Positions 1 to 9,372 of a DNA stretch of 51,951 nucleotides are shown piece after piece (the stretch's first letter is position 1; each line of letters starts with the position of its first letter). Source of the DNA: Planctomycetota bacterium (GTDB lineage Bacteria; Planctomycetota; Phycisphaerae; WQYP01); the NCBI GenBank assembly GCA_021852275.1, contig JAJZNX010000138.1:1-51951 (forward strand), read 5' to 3'. Both the position numbers and the translations under genes were made by a program. The notes under the pieces are model-generated. The model was not told where the DNA came from and made no database searches. It worked only from the letters and a program-made list of their open reading frames with translations.

Positions 1-2
1 GC

Positions 3-3000
3 GATGTTTTTTCAACCGCCACGGTAAATAGCAGTGGTGGCAGCGTGGGTGGATTGGTGGGATTTAGTGTGGGTACAATTACCAACGCATATACCACCGG
101 TAACGTTACTGGCACCGGGGGCGCCAATGGGGGAATCGTTGGGCGAAACGGCAATGGATTGAATACTCCGACGCTAAGCAATGTATATGCAACGGGCGTT
201 GTCACCGGAACCAGCGGTTCATATGATGGCGGTGTAATTGGCTGGAATGACGGCGGCACGCTCACCGATGGTTATTGGGATAAAACCACCTCCGGAGCCG
301 CAGTTGGCATTGGCGCTGGCACCACTACGGGCGCGGTGGGTTTAACCACGGCCCAGTTATCTGCAGCGCTGCCCACGGGTTTTTCCAGCAGTGTGTGGGG
401 CAATGTGAACAATCAAACTACACCGTATCTGCTCACCTTTGGCACAGTGCAGCAACAGGTGTATGTAGGATCAGACACGTTTTTGTCCACGTTGATTTTC
501 ACACCGGCGCAGTTGCAGGCGGTGAATAGCGACCTGGCCGGCCATTATGCCCTGGCCAACGATATTGATCTGTCCTCCATCAGCAATTTTACGCCGATTG
601 GGGAAAGCACCGTATTCACCGGAACATTTAATGGGTTGGGCCATACCATCAGCAACCTGACCATCAATTCATCGGCGCTGACTTATGCGGGCTTATTTGG
701 TCAAACCAGCAGTGGCAGTACGATTGCCAATGTGGGGCTGGTGGGTGGCTCAGTAACGGACACAGCCAACACCAGAGACGTCGGCGATCTGATGGGATGG
801 AACCGTGGCACCGTCACCAATGTTTACACCACCGGCAATGTCAGCGGTAACGCTATTAGCAGCAGCGGCAGTTGCAATGCCGGTGGACTGGTGGGAGTCA
901 ACAACGGCACCATTATCGACGCCTACGCCACCGGCAATGTCAGCGGCAGCCGTGGCACTAGCAGCAGCAGCTACAGCTATGTCGGTGGCCTGGTGGGGTA
1001 CAACGGCGGCACCATCACCAATGCCTACGCCACCGGCAGCGTTAATGGCAGCGGTGGCTTAGAATCCCTAACCGGCGGTCTGGTGGGTTACAACAACGGC
1101 CCCATCATCGATGCTTATGCCACCGGCAGTGTCAGCGGCGGCAGCGGCAGTTATGTCGGCGGTCTGGTGGGTTACAACGGCGGCACCATCACCGATGCTT
1201 ATGCCACCTGCAGCGTTAGCGCCAGCAGCGGCAGTGGCAGTTTTGTCGGCGGCCTGGTGGGGTACAACAACGGCGGCACAATCACCGATGGTTATTGGGA
1301 TAAAACCACCTCCGGAGCCGCAGTTGGCATTGGCGCTGGCACCACTACGGGCGCGGCGGGTTTGACCACGGCCCAGTTATCTGCAGCGCTGCCATCTGGT
1401 TTTTCCAGCAGTGTGTGGGGCAATGTCAGCAATCAAACTACACCGTACCTGCTCACCTTTGGCACAGTACAGCAGCAGGTGTATGTAGGATCAGACACGT
1501 TTTTGTCCACGTTGATTTTCACACCGGCACAATTGCAGGCTGTGAATAGCGGCCTGGCCGGCCATTATGCCCTGGCCAACGATCTGAATTTATCCTCCAT
1601 CAGTAATTTCGCACCGCTTGGCGAAAGCACTGCATTTAGCGGAACCTTTAACGGGTTGGGAAACACCATCAGCAATCTCACAGAGAATAACTCTGATGCT
1701 AATGCCGGCCTGTTTGGCCAGGTTGGTAGCGGGGGTGTTGTTGAAAATGTGGGGTTGGTGGGTGGCTCGGTAACGGTTGCCACCGGCATCTGCAACGCCG
1801 GCGAGCTGGTGGGCCATGCTGACGGTGGGATGATCGCGGACTGCTATGCCACAGGAAATGTGTCTGGCGGAGGCGTTTCTTTGGGGGGTGGCCTGGTGGG
1901 ACAGGCCAATAATATGACTATCACAAACTGTTACGCCACTGGCAGCGTTTCCGCCAATGGTGTTGATCCTTATGCAGGCGGGTTGGTGGGATACACCAAT
2001 GGCGGGAGCATCAGCAATTGCTACGCCACCGGCAACGTTTCGGATGGTGCCGCCTTCGTCGGCGGTCTGGTGGGTTACAACGGCGGCACCATCACCGATG
2101 CTTACGCCACCGGCAGCGTCAGTGGCAGCATTGATGTCGGCGGCCTGGTGGGGTACAACGGCGGCACCGTCACGGATGGTTATTACGATAGCAGCACCTT
2201 TAGCGGCTCGGGTGTGGGTGGCGGCAGCGGTTCCGCCACGGGTTTGACATCCAGCGCGATGATGCAGCAAAGCAGTTTTGGCGGTTTTGATTTTACAACG
2301 CCGGTATGGGTGATCTATAACGGTCATACCTCGCCATTGCTTAACGCTTTCCTCACGCCACTAACCATTACCGCAGGTGGCGTTAGCCAGACCTACGATG
2401 GGGCCAGCTCCACCGCGGCGCTCAACAGTCCGACATATTCAGTCTCCGGGGCCGCAACGTCTGGAAATCTGTTTGGTTTGTCTACCCCTTATGCCGGGGA
2501 TATTAACGTCGGTGCTTTTGCGCCGCAACTATGGTCCGATCAACAGGGGTATAAAATTACGTTGGTTGGTGGAGTATTGACAATAAACCCCGCTCCATTA
2601 ACGGTATCCGGCACCAGCGTGGTCAACCGCACGTACAATGGTACTACCAGCATCAATCTTACCGGAGCTACCCTGGCGGGCACAATTTATAACTCGGATG
2701 TGGTAACACTGGCCAATGACAGTACGGGCACCCTGGCCAGTGCCAATGCCGGACTGGAGGATGTAACCACAACCATGACGCTTTCCGGTGCGGCGGCGGC
2801 CAATTACACTCTGACCCAGCCCACGGGCCTGACAGCGGACATTACCCAGGCCCCATTAACGGTAATCGGCACCAGCGTGGTCAACCGCACGTACAATGGT
2901 ACTACCAGCATCAATCTTACCGGAGCCACACTCTCGGGAACGATTTATAACTCGGATGTGGTAACACTGGCCAATGACAGCACCGGCACCCTGGCCAGTG

Positions 3001-3977
3001 CCAATGCCGGGACAGAGGGTGTAACCACGGCCATGACGCTTTCCGGTGCGGCGGCGGGCAATTACACTCTGACCCAGCCCACGGGGCTGACAGCGAATAT
3101 TACCCAAGCTCCATTAACGGTAATCGGCACCAGCGTGGTCAACCGCACGTACAACGGCACCACCGGCATCAGCCTTACTGGAGCCACACTCTCGGGGACG
3201 ATTTATGGCTCGGATGTGGTAACACTGGCCAATGACAGTACGGGCACCCTGGCCAGTGCCAATGCCGGGACAGAGGATGTAACCACGGCCATGACTCTTT
3301 CCGGTGCTGCGGCGGGCAATTACACTCTGACTCAACCCACGGGCCTGACGGCGGATATCGCGCAGGCCACGCTTACACAAACCGCTCAACCGACCACTAT
3401 TACCTTTGGATCGCCTATACTTTTGCTTTCCGGGAGCATCACCGGGTTTGTCGGAGCAGATACCCAGGCCAACTCCACCACCGGCACACTGGAATTTACG
3501 ACTGTTGCTACTAATTCCAGTCCTGTCGGCAGTTATGCCATTGACGGTTCCGGTTTGACGCCGGACGGCAATTATCGAATCGTTCAGGCCCCTTCCAATG
3601 CCACCGCCCTAACGATCAGTCGCAGCCAGGCACCGCTGAACACCAACGTGATCGGATACTGGTTTACCCCGTATTATTCTTCTGTTATGGACAATACAGA
3701 GGAATCGCAGAATCAGAATAAAGTTCCCGCCATGTCGGACCAGGTTCTTAGCAACCCTATAGCCATCCGTTCATTTGGCAATCGCGTGTTTATCTATGAA
3801 AAGGTCGAAGGCCACCTGATGCTCATTGATTCGATTCTCTTGACCAACCACCACAACAGTAAATCTCAAGGAACTACAACCTCCATCACCAGGGATGAAG
3901 TAGTCAAGTTGCTGGCTGGCGGCGGCAGTAGAAATCTGCAATTAAAGCCGCGAATTGTTTCTCCCCATGGACATTAA
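3..3977 (+). CDS. Giant GLUG/MBG/YDG-repeat secreted protein (5' end outside window)
   Basis: This is the C-terminal 1324 codons of a large repetitive surface or secreted protein. The frame is open to the left edge, so the true start and signal peptide lie outside the window. The N-terminal two thirds are GLUG-type repeats (GGLVGYNGGTITDAYATGSVSG and variants), broken by two near-identical blocks containing a DGYWDKTTSG motif. At about nt 2365-2590 there is an MBG-like domain, followed by three tandem 86-residue YDG-type repeats (nt 2595-3368) and another MBG-like segment. The last ~110 residues are non-repetitive. GLUG, MBG and YDG modules are known from adhesins and filamentous-haemagglutinin-like proteins. 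The next gene is a TpsB-type exporter 42 bp downstream, so this is probably its two-partner-secretion substrate. The N-terminal TPS domain needed to prove that is not in the window. Family assignment is firm; the ligand is unknown. Confidence 0.85.
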   Translation, partial: DVFSTATVNSSGGSVGGLVGFSVGTITNAYTTGNVTGTGGANGGIVGRNGNGLNTPTLSNVYATGVVTGTSGSYDGGVIGWNDGGTLTDGYWDKTTSGAAVGIGAGTTTGAVGLTTAQLSAALPTGFSSSVWGNVNNQTTPYLLTFGTVQQQVYVGSDTFLSTLIFTPAQLQAVNSDLAGHYALANDIDLSSISNFTPIGESTVFTGTFNGLGHTISNLTINSSALTYAGLFGQTSSGSTIANVGLVGGSVTDTANTRDVGDLMGWNRGTVTNVYTTGNVSGNAISSSGSCNAGGLVGVNNGTIIDAYATGNVSGSRGTSSSSYSYVGGLVGYNGGTITNAYATGSVNGSGGLESLTGGLVGYNNGPIIDAYATGSVSGGSGSYVGGLVGYNGGTITDAYATCSVSASSGSGSFVGGLVGYNNGGTITDGYWDKTTSGAAVGIGAGTTTGAAGLTTAQLSAALPSGFSSSVWGNVSNQTTPYLLTFGTVQQQVYVGSDTFLSTLIFTPAQLQAVNSGLAGHYALANDLNLSSISNFAPLGESTAFSGTFNGLGNTISNLTENNSDANAGLFGQVGSGGVVENVGLVGGSVTVATGICNAGELVGHADGGMIADCYATGNVSGGGVSLGGGLVGQANNMTITNCYATGSVSANGVDPYAGGLVGYTNGGSISNCYATGNVSDGAAFVGGLVGYNGGTITDAYATGSVSGSIDVGGLVGYNGGTVTDGYYDSSTFSGSGVGGGSGSATGLTSSAMMQQSSFGGFDFTTPVWVIYNGHTSPLLNAFLTPLTITAGGVSQTYDGASSTAALNSPTYSVSGAATSGNLFGLSTPYAGDINVGAFAPQLWSDQQGYKITLVGGVLTINPAPLTVSGTSVVNRTYNGTTSINLTGATLAGTIYNSDVVTLANDSTGTLASANAGLEDVTTTMTLSGAAAANYTLTQPTGLTADITQAPLTVIGTSVVNRTYNGTTSINLTGATLSGTIYNSDVVTLANDSTGTLASANAGTEGVTTAMTLSGAAAGNYTLTQPTGLTANITQAPLTVIGTSVVNRTYNGTTGISLTGATLSGTIYGSDVVTLANDSTGTLASANAGTEDVTTAMTLSGAAAGNYTLTQPTGLTADIAQATLTQTAQPTTITFGSPILLLSGSITGFVGADTQANSTTGTLEFTTVATNSSPVGSYAIDGSGLTPDGNYRIVQAPSNATALTISRSQAPLNTNVIGYWFTPYYSSVMDNTEESQNQNKVPAMSDQVLSNPIAIRSFGNRVFIYEKVEGHLMLIDSILLTNHHNSKSQGTTTSITRDEVVKLLAGGGSRNLQLKPRIVSPHGH
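251..660 (+). repeat. Intragenic direct repeat, copy 1
   Basis: About 410 bp repeated at 1271-1680 with an exact offset of 1020 bp (340 codons), so the duplication is in frame. Both copies encode the DGYWDKTTSG block, a hydrophobic linker and the start of the next GLUG array. The copies differ by scattered substitutions that increase toward the 3' end. Confidence 0.85.
1271..1680 (+). repeat. Intragenic direct repeat, copy 2
   Basis: Second copy of the 251-660 block, 1020 bp downstream. Recombination between the copies would delete or add 340 residues without changing the reading frame. Confidence 0.85.
2595..3368 (+). repeat. Three tandem 258-bp YDG repeats
   Basis: Repeat units begin at 2595, 2853 and 3111, each starting with CCATTAACGGTA. 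The period is exactly 258 bp (86 residues). Each unit encodes TSVVNRTYNGTT near its start and a GAAAxNYTLTQPTGLTA motif near its end. Units 2 and 3 are the most alike, which suggests a recent duplication. Confidence 0.9.
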
Positions 3978-4019
3978 ATACTGAATTTCACCTGTGTACT
4001 TCTATCCAAGGAATAAAAT

Positions 4020-5780
4020 ATGCAGCAAAATATCCGCCGATGGTCCCTATCCCTGTGCGTCATCATTATCGGCACCGTGTTTACTGATCAGACGGTTCAT
4101 GCCCAGGCCTATCGGCGTATCGCACCCCAAAAGCCGGGGCCAGTTGCGCCAGGAAAAATTTTAACGCCGGCAACCCAGCAGCCTTCCGCCACCACCCAGT
4201 CGAATAAAGTGATTCTGCAAAAACTCCGTGGCCTGGTGTTTATAGATAATATCAAGGCCCTGGTCCGTACCGGCTACACCGGTGCGTTATCAGCCAACGG
4301 AATTGTGATGAAAAATCTGCCGCTGCTGAATCGCCCCCGGTTTATCAGCCAATTGACCCCAAGTATCGGCAAACCATTGACACTTTCCGACATTCAAAAC
4401 CTATCCAGGCTGGTAACGCAATGGTACATCCGCCACGGTCGTCCCCTGATGCAGGTAACGGTTCCCCCGCAGAATATCAGCTCCGGCATCGTTCAGGTGG
4501 TAGTAACCGTCTACAAAGTGGGGCGGGTGAATGTGACGGGCAACAAGTGGTTTTCCAGCCAACTGCTGCGGTTTGAAAGCGGCATTCAGACAGGTAAGCC
4601 CATTACGCTAAATTCCCTGCAGTCAGATTTGAACTGGCTCAACAGCAATCCATTCCGGCGGGTCAATGCGGTGTTCAGCCCCGGAGCCCAGGCTGGCGAG
4701 ACGGATGTGAACTTGCAAACACGCGATCAATTTCCCCTGCGGGTTTATAGCGGCTATGACAACGAGGGTGTGCCAAGCCTGGGCCGCAGCGAATACAACG
4801 TCGGTTTTAATTGGGGTAACGCCTTTGGATTGGACCAGCAGTTATCCTATCAGTTTACCCGCAGTTTCAGCGGCAACTATACGGCCCATTCGGTAGATTG
4901 GACTATTCCGCTGCCCTGGCGGGACCGGGTGATGATCTTTGGGTCTTATGAGCAGGAAAAGGTGGGTCTTAACTCGGCGTTTTCGTCTCTGGGTGAAAGC
5001 GGGCAGGCCAGCATTCGGTACCTGCATCCATTGCCGGCACCGAATTGGCTTAGCCAGTCTGTGGGTGTAGGTTACGATTTTAAGACCAGCAACAACAACC
5101 TGGAATTTGGCGGCACACAGGTGAGCAATGCCCAGAACAGCTTAAATCAGATGCTGTTTATTTATAATGCCGTGGAGACTGATCGCTTTGGCAGCACCGC
5201 TCTGAACAACCAGTTGGTGGCCAGTTTTGGGGCCTTTACCGGGATGAACAATTCCAATCCACCGCCCAATGAAGCGGGTTTGGCCTATCCGGCCAATTAC
5301 CTCTACGATCAGGTGGAACTCAAACGCATCACACGGTTGCCATGGGGGCTTTCTTCGGTAACCAGATTTGCAGGCCAAATTGCGGACCATAACCTGCCGG
5401 ACAGCGAACAATTGGATGCCGGCGGGGTAGGCAGTGTACGTGGTTACAATCCGGAGACTGCGTTAGGCAGTGAAGGGGAACTTATCAGTGAAGAAATTCT
5501 TAGCCCGGCGTTTGATCCGGCAGGTTTTTTACATCCCCCGGCACAGTGGCATTCAGCGGCCCAGTTAGGGGTATTTATTGATTATGCGGATGTGTATCAG
5601 GTGCAAAGGAGTGCCAGCGCCGGTGGGCGGGCTGATTTGGCCAGTGCCGGCGTAGAGATTACCTATAATCTAAGAAACAATCTTTCCATCGATATGGATT
5701 ATGGCCAGCAACTGCGTCGCGCCCCTGGTGCTACCAACAAAGGTGGAGAGTTTGATATTGCGGTGGTGGTGGGATTTTAG
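4020..5780 (+). CDS. TpsB/ShlB-FhaC-type outer-membrane exporter
   Basis: A 586-residue Omp85-superfamily pore of two-partner secretion, expected to export the upstream repetitive protein across the outer membrane. It has an N-terminal signal peptide (about residues 1-29, cleavage near VHAQA) and a proline-rich linker. A ShlB-type POTRA region follows (about 65-165), then a second POTRA with the VGRVNVTGNKWF strand (about 170-235). The rest is a 16-strand-type beta barrel. The VRGY motif of the L6 loop is present in GGVGSVRGYNPETA, and the protein ends in phenylalanine within a terminal beta strand, the usual Bam recognition signal. AAGGA at 4008-4012 lies 7 bases before the ATG. The start is 42 bp after the substrate gene and probably cotranscribed. 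Confidence 0.9.
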   Translation: MQQNIRRWSLSLCVIIIGTVFTDQTVHAQAYRRIAPQKPGPVAPGKILTPATQQPSATTQSNKVILQKLRGLVFIDNIKALVRTGYTGALSANGIVMKNLPLLNRPRFISQLTPSIGKPLTLSDIQNLSRLVTQWYIRHGRPLMQVTVPPQNISSGIVQVVVTVYKVGRVNVTGNKWFSSQLLRFESGIQTGKPITLNSLQSDLNWLNSNPFRRVNAVFSPGAQAGETDVNLQTRDQFPLRVYSGYDNEGVPSLGRSEYNVGFNWGNAFGLDQQLSYQFTRSFSGNYTAHSVDWTIPLPWRDRVMIFGSYEQEKVGLNSAFSSLGESGQASIRYLHPLPAPNWLSQSVGVGYDFKTSNNNLEFGGTQVSNAQNSLNQMLFIYNAVETDRFGSTALNNQLVASFGAFTGMNNSNPPPNEAGLAYPANYLYDQVELKRITRLPWGLSSVTRFAGQIADHNLPDSEQLDAGGVGSVRGYNPETALGSEGELISEEILSPAFDPAGFLHPPAQWHSAAQLGVFIDYADVYQVQRSASAGGRADLASAGVEITYNLRNNLSIDMDYGQQLRRAPGATNKGGEFDIAVVVGF

Positions 5781-6313
5781 GGCGGGCTTTCTGCAACTGC
5801 AGCGGTCTTTGTTGCGCTTCGCCTCTATGGCGCTGCCGTTACCGAGATCCAAGCCGCAAGATTTGTCGCTGGTAGCCATCGCCGTGGGTTGGATCATTGC
5901 AGGGGTGGTTAAATTTAAGTATAAGGGGCCGCGCACAAATAACTTCACACTTTCCGGCTGGTTCTTTTGGCCGCTGGCTTCCAGCCCGCCTTGGCAGCCA
6001 AGATGGCCACACCCCCATCAAGTAACGTCGATCCAGCAAGACCATCCTATGCCTGCAGGATGGCCTTGCACCGAGTGCCAGAAATTATGGCCGCACCAGT
6101 TGGATAAAGCGTAACCGTTCACGGCCATACTAACACACCAACCGCTGACTGCTGTCCGCTTTTTCCCTCGCGCTTTGTCTCCTTCAACAATACGTATCTC
6201 CCGATTCCCTACTCCCGTCTGCGGGCTTTGGCTCGCGTTGTGGTGCAGGTTTCCAGCCTGCACGGCCGCCACTTCGTGAACGGTTACGTTTCAGTTACAG
6301 GATGGCAATTTTG
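5781..6313. other. Convergent intergenic region with REP-like hairpins
   Basis: A 533-bp gap between the convergent exporter and TolC genes, with no convincing gene. It holds several short hairpins: CTTGGC-A-GCCAAG at 5990-6002, CCATCCT/AGGATGG at 6042-6063, and GTGCAGG-TTTCCAG-CCTGCAC at 6243-6263. A related element, CTGGCTTCCAGCC, lies near 5974-5986. None is followed by a T-run, so these look like dispersed palindromic repeats rather than standard terminators. Confidence 0.5.
6243..6263. repeat. REP-like hairpin
   Basis: A perfect 7-bp stem (GTGCAGG / CCTGCAC) with a 7-base TTTCCAG loop. It shares the GGYTTCCAGCC core with a second copy about 270 bp upstream in the same intergenic region. 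Confidence 0.5.
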
Positions 6314-8137
6314 CTACTGTGTTGTATGCAGGTAACCATCGGGCCAACGGTGCAGCCACGCCGGACCGATGGAACGGGTGGGAATGGCTCCTGGAGCCTG
6401 AATATGGCATCGTTCCAGCAGCGAACCTTCCTGCAGATACAGGGTATCGAGTGCATCCAGATAGGCCACCACAGCCTGGGCTTGGGCGAGCTGCGCGGAA
6501 AGCAGGTTTGACTGGGCCTGGGAAACTTGCAGAGAGGTGCTTTCTCCAACACGAAATTCGCCTTCGGTGGCGGTAAGGGTTTCCTGCTGGGCGCGGGTGG
6601 TGGCCGCGGTGGCGGTGATCTGGCGTCGGTCGGTGACGGCCTGAATGTAGGCGGTGCGCACACTGAGTTCCACGCTGCGGACGGTATTGGCGAAGGCCGC
6701 TTCTTCCTGGTCCCGGCTCAGTACCGCGCTTTGATAATTGGCTGTTGGCGTACGGTTGAACAACGGATAGTTGAAAGATAGACCTCCGACCAGTTGATAA
6801 TCATCACCGTTGAGATTAGCGGCGGCGGGACCGAAGGATTCGGCGTAGCCGGTTTTACCCATGGTGATAAAAGCATTGAGAACGGGCAAAAGGCCGTTGC
6901 GAGTTTGTATGACGGCCAAATCTCCCTGTTGAATTTGCAGACGCGTCTGATTGAGAATAGGGCTTAACCGTAGAGCAAGGCTGGTATGTGCAGCCAGCGG
7001 GGCTTGTGGTCCGCCGGAAATATACGGAGGCGTGGTAAGCACAATATGATGTTTCCAAAATGGTTTGCCGGACGGCACCAGTAGACTCAGCAGGTTGAGT
7101 CGGGCGATTTTTTGTGCGCCCAAGGCGCTGACCAGTTGCTCGCGGGTGACTGCGGTTTGGGCGATGGATGCGGACAACTGCGATGGGGCAGTACGTCCGA
7201 CACGGATGAGTTCGCGGGTTTGCTGTTCCTGTTGCCGGGCGACGGATAAAGCCTGCTCAAGGATTTGCACATTTTGGCGAGCGAGCACCGCCTGCCAGTA
7301 GGCCTGTACAATGTCATCGGTAATGGTAAGAGCTTCGCCGCGCAGTTGGTAATCTGAGATTCTCTTGCCGAGTTGAGCTTCGTGGATAGTGGCCAGGTTG
7401 GCCTGTAAATTTCCGCCTTGCAATAGAGCTTGGGTAACGGTGAGAGAAAAACCGGTGTTGGTGGCCTGGCCGCCGCTGGTTTCACTGTCGCTAAGGTTGG
7501 CATTGATGCCGGCCTTGACGGAGGTTCCTGTGGGCAGGTTTTCCGACACGCCAAGATTGGCGGTGCCGGAATCGGTGGTGGTACTGCCGCCAGCCGCCCG
7601 GTTATAGCCGCCGCTGGATGTTACGTAACCACCACTGCTGGGGACGCGGTTTTTGGAGGCCTGAACGCCGGCGGAAACCGTCGGATCGAACGCTCCGCGG
7701 TCGGCAATGATCTGCTGCTGTGCTATGGCTGGGGCATAGCGTTGTACCAGCAGCGATGGATTGTTCCGCAGGCCGATCACCAGGGCATCGGCCAACGAAA
7801 GATGGTGAAGATGCGAAGTGGAGATGGTGACGGCGGGTTTAGTGCCGGCTGGCAGGGCGGATGCCAGGTGATCGGAGGCTGTGCCAGTGGCGAGATCCTG
7901 CTGGTGAGCCAGAGCCGCGGCCTGATAGTTTTCGTATCCACCGGAATCAATGCTGCTGCATGCGGATATACCGGCCACTGCACCAAGCAAGGCACAGGCA
8001 CGCAGTGTCGTAGAAATGGAATGTGCAAGGTGCACGTGTTTTTCAGGTTTGGCAAGAGATGGCGGCTGATTGCGACATGGTGCAGCAGAGCGGGTAAAAT
8101 ATGTGGAACCTTGGGACGATGTTATCGGATCATTCAT
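6314..8137 (-). CDS. TolC-family outer-membrane efflux lipoprotein
   Basis: A 607-residue outer-membrane factor forming the exit duct of the tripartite pump encoded upstream. It has the TolC/OEP pattern of two repeated long-helix domains with LADALVIGLRNNPSLLVQR at the first and an alanine/glutamine-rich coiled-coil region near the C-terminus. A hydrophobic stretch ends in a lipobox (GISAC, Cys60), suggesting a lipid anchor. That is unusually far from the N-terminus, so the true start may be later. I chose the ATG at 8137 over an upstream TTG because it overlaps the permease stop as ATGAATGA, indicating translational coupling. It is the last gene of a four-gene minus-strand operon. The substrate is not evident. 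Confidence 0.87.
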   Translation of the reverse strand: MNDPITSSQGSTYFTRSAAPCRNQPPSLAKPEKHVHLAHSISTTLRACALLGAVAGISACSSIDSGGYENYQAAALAHQQDLATGTASDHLASALPAGTKPAVTISTSHLHHLSLADALVIGLRNNPSLLVQRYAPAIAQQQIIADRGAFDPTVSAGVQASKNRVPSSGGYVTSSGGYNRAAGGSTTTDSGTANLGVSENLPTGTSVKAGINANLSDSETSGGQATNTGFSLTVTQALLQGGNLQANLATIHEAQLGKRISDYQLRGEALTITDDIVQAYWQAVLARQNVQILEQALSVARQQEQQTRELIRVGRTAPSQLSASIAQTAVTREQLVSALGAQKIARLNLLSLLVPSGKPFWKHHIVLTTPPYISGGPQAPLAAHTSLALRLSPILNQTRLQIQQGDLAVIQTRNGLLPVLNAFITMGKTGYAESFGPAAANLNGDDYQLVGGLSFNYPLFNRTPTANYQSAVLSRDQEEAAFANTVRSVELSVRTAYIQAVTDRRQITATAATTRAQQETLTATEGEFRVGESTSLQVSQAQSNLLSAQLAQAQAVVAYLDALDTLYLQEGSLLERCHIQAPGAIPTRSIGPAWLHRWPDGYLHTTQ

Positions 8138-9335
8138 ATCGTAAAGCCTCAATGGGATTCAGCGCCGCAGCCCGGCGGGCGGGATAATAACCAAAGAAAA
8201 TGCCTATCGCCGCGGAGATGGACAAAGCTAGAAACACCATGGACGGTTCTACGTGGCCGGAAAAACTGCGGAACTTAACATAGTGTGCGGCAACGATTCC
8301 CACGCCCACGCCCATCAGGCCGCCGAGCAGGCTGATAATCATGGATTCGATGAGAAATTGGCGGAGAATATCGCGACGGCGGGCCCCAATGGCTTTGCGA
8401 ATGCCGATTTCCCGGGTGCGTTCGGTGACGGTAACCAGCATGATGTTCATAATGCCGATGCCTCCTACAAGGAGAGATATTCCGGCCACAGATCCTAAAA
8501 ACATCGTAAAGGCGCCGCCGATGCGGTTGGCCATTTTCAGTACCTGTATCTGGTTGGCAATCCAGAAATCATCTTCATCGCCATAAATCAAGGCGTGGTT
8601 GATCCGCAGAATTTTCTGGCAGGCTGCCTGTACGCTGGTAAGGTTGGCGGCGTGGTCAACCTGCAGGTCGATATGGTTGAGTGCCACCAGCCGACCCATC
8701 AGATCGGTCATCGCCGTTGTATAGGGCAAGAGCACCTGATTGTCCGGATCAAACCAACCGTGGCGGCCCTTGGGTACCAGCACGCCTACCACCTTAAATC
8801 GCACGGTAGATACCGTAATGGTGCGGCCGATGGGATCCTGTGCGCCAAAAAGCCTTTCCGCAGTTTCCGGGCCAATCACCGCGACCGAGGCTATATCCTG
8901 GCAATCGTAATCGGTGAACATGGTGCCGCTTTGGACCTTAAAATCATGGATTTTGATATAAGTAGGAGCGCAGCCGATAATATTACAGGTGGTAAAATTG
9001 CCGCCCCATTTTACGGGCTGCCATGCCGTAACCACCGGCGATACCATTGTGACATGTGGAATTTTCATAATGGACTGGGCGTCGCTGATGCTCAGTGGCA
9101 CCGCGGCACCATTGAGCACCGGGGCAATTTTCGGATTATGTGGAAAAATCGTGATGGTATTTTTGCCCATCCGGGAAACCCATCCAAGAATCTGCCTTTT
9201 GGCTCCATTGCCCAGGGCCAGCATGGCAATGACCGCAGCCACGCCAATAATCATACCCAGCATGGTCAAAACGGCACGCAATTTGTTGGCCAGCATGCTC
9301 CGCAGAGCAATTTTAATGGTGGTCCAGATTAACAT
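8130..9335 (-). CDS. MacB-like ABC transporter permease (FtsX family)
   Basis: A 401-residue inner-membrane subunit of a MacB-type transporter with the ATPase on a separate gene. The layout is classic: one N-terminal membrane helix (about 17-40, LTMLGMIIGVAAVIAML), a large periplasmic MacB_PCD domain (about 45-250), and three C-terminal helices in the FtsX domain. The conserved VTERTREIGIRKAIGARRRDIL coupling segment follows the second helix. The protein ends NPIEALRYE, as is typical of the family. The start is the ATG at 9335, with GGGAAG about 8 bases upstream. An in-frame TTG lies 15 bp earlier. It is mechanotransmission-type rather than a channel, working with the ATPase, fusion protein and TolC in the same operon. 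Confidence 0.92.
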   Translation of the reverse strand: MLIWTTIKIALRSMLANKLRAVLTMLGMIIGVAAVIAMLALGNGAKRQILGWVSRMGKNTITIFPHNPKIAPVLNGAAVPLSISDAQSIMKIPHVTMVSPVVTAWQPVKWGGNFTTCNIIGCAPTYIKIHDFKVQSGTMFTDYDCQDIASVAVIGPETAERLFGAQDPIGRTITVSTVRFKVVGVLVPKGRHGWFDPDNQVLLPYTTAMTDLMGRLVALNHIDLQVDHAANLTSVQAACQKILRINHALIYGDEDDFWIANQIQVLKMANRIGGAFTMFLGSVAGISLLVGGIGIMNIMLVTVTERTREIGIRKAIGARRRDILRQFLIESMIISLLGGLMGVGVGIVAAHYVKFRSFSGHVEPSMVFLALSISAAIGIFFGYYPARRAAALNPIEALRYE

Positions 9336-9372
9336 TTTGTTGCTTCCCAAGAGGGTGTGGCCTGTTTTTCGG

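Noticed and set aside
1590-2327. Minus-strand open frame of 245 codons in the adhesin
   Set aside because: It is a shadow of the repetitive GC-rich coding sequence. Its repeats simply mirror the GLUG repeats on the other strand.
2595-3368. CRISPR-like regular repeats
   Set aside because: The period is 258 bp, there are no unique spacers, and the whole stretch is an in-frame protein repeat. No cas genes are present.
7430-8278. Long plus-strand open frame of 282 codons
   Set aside because: It lies entirely opposite the TolC and permease genes, has glycine/arginine-rich shadow composition, and shows no recognisable motif.
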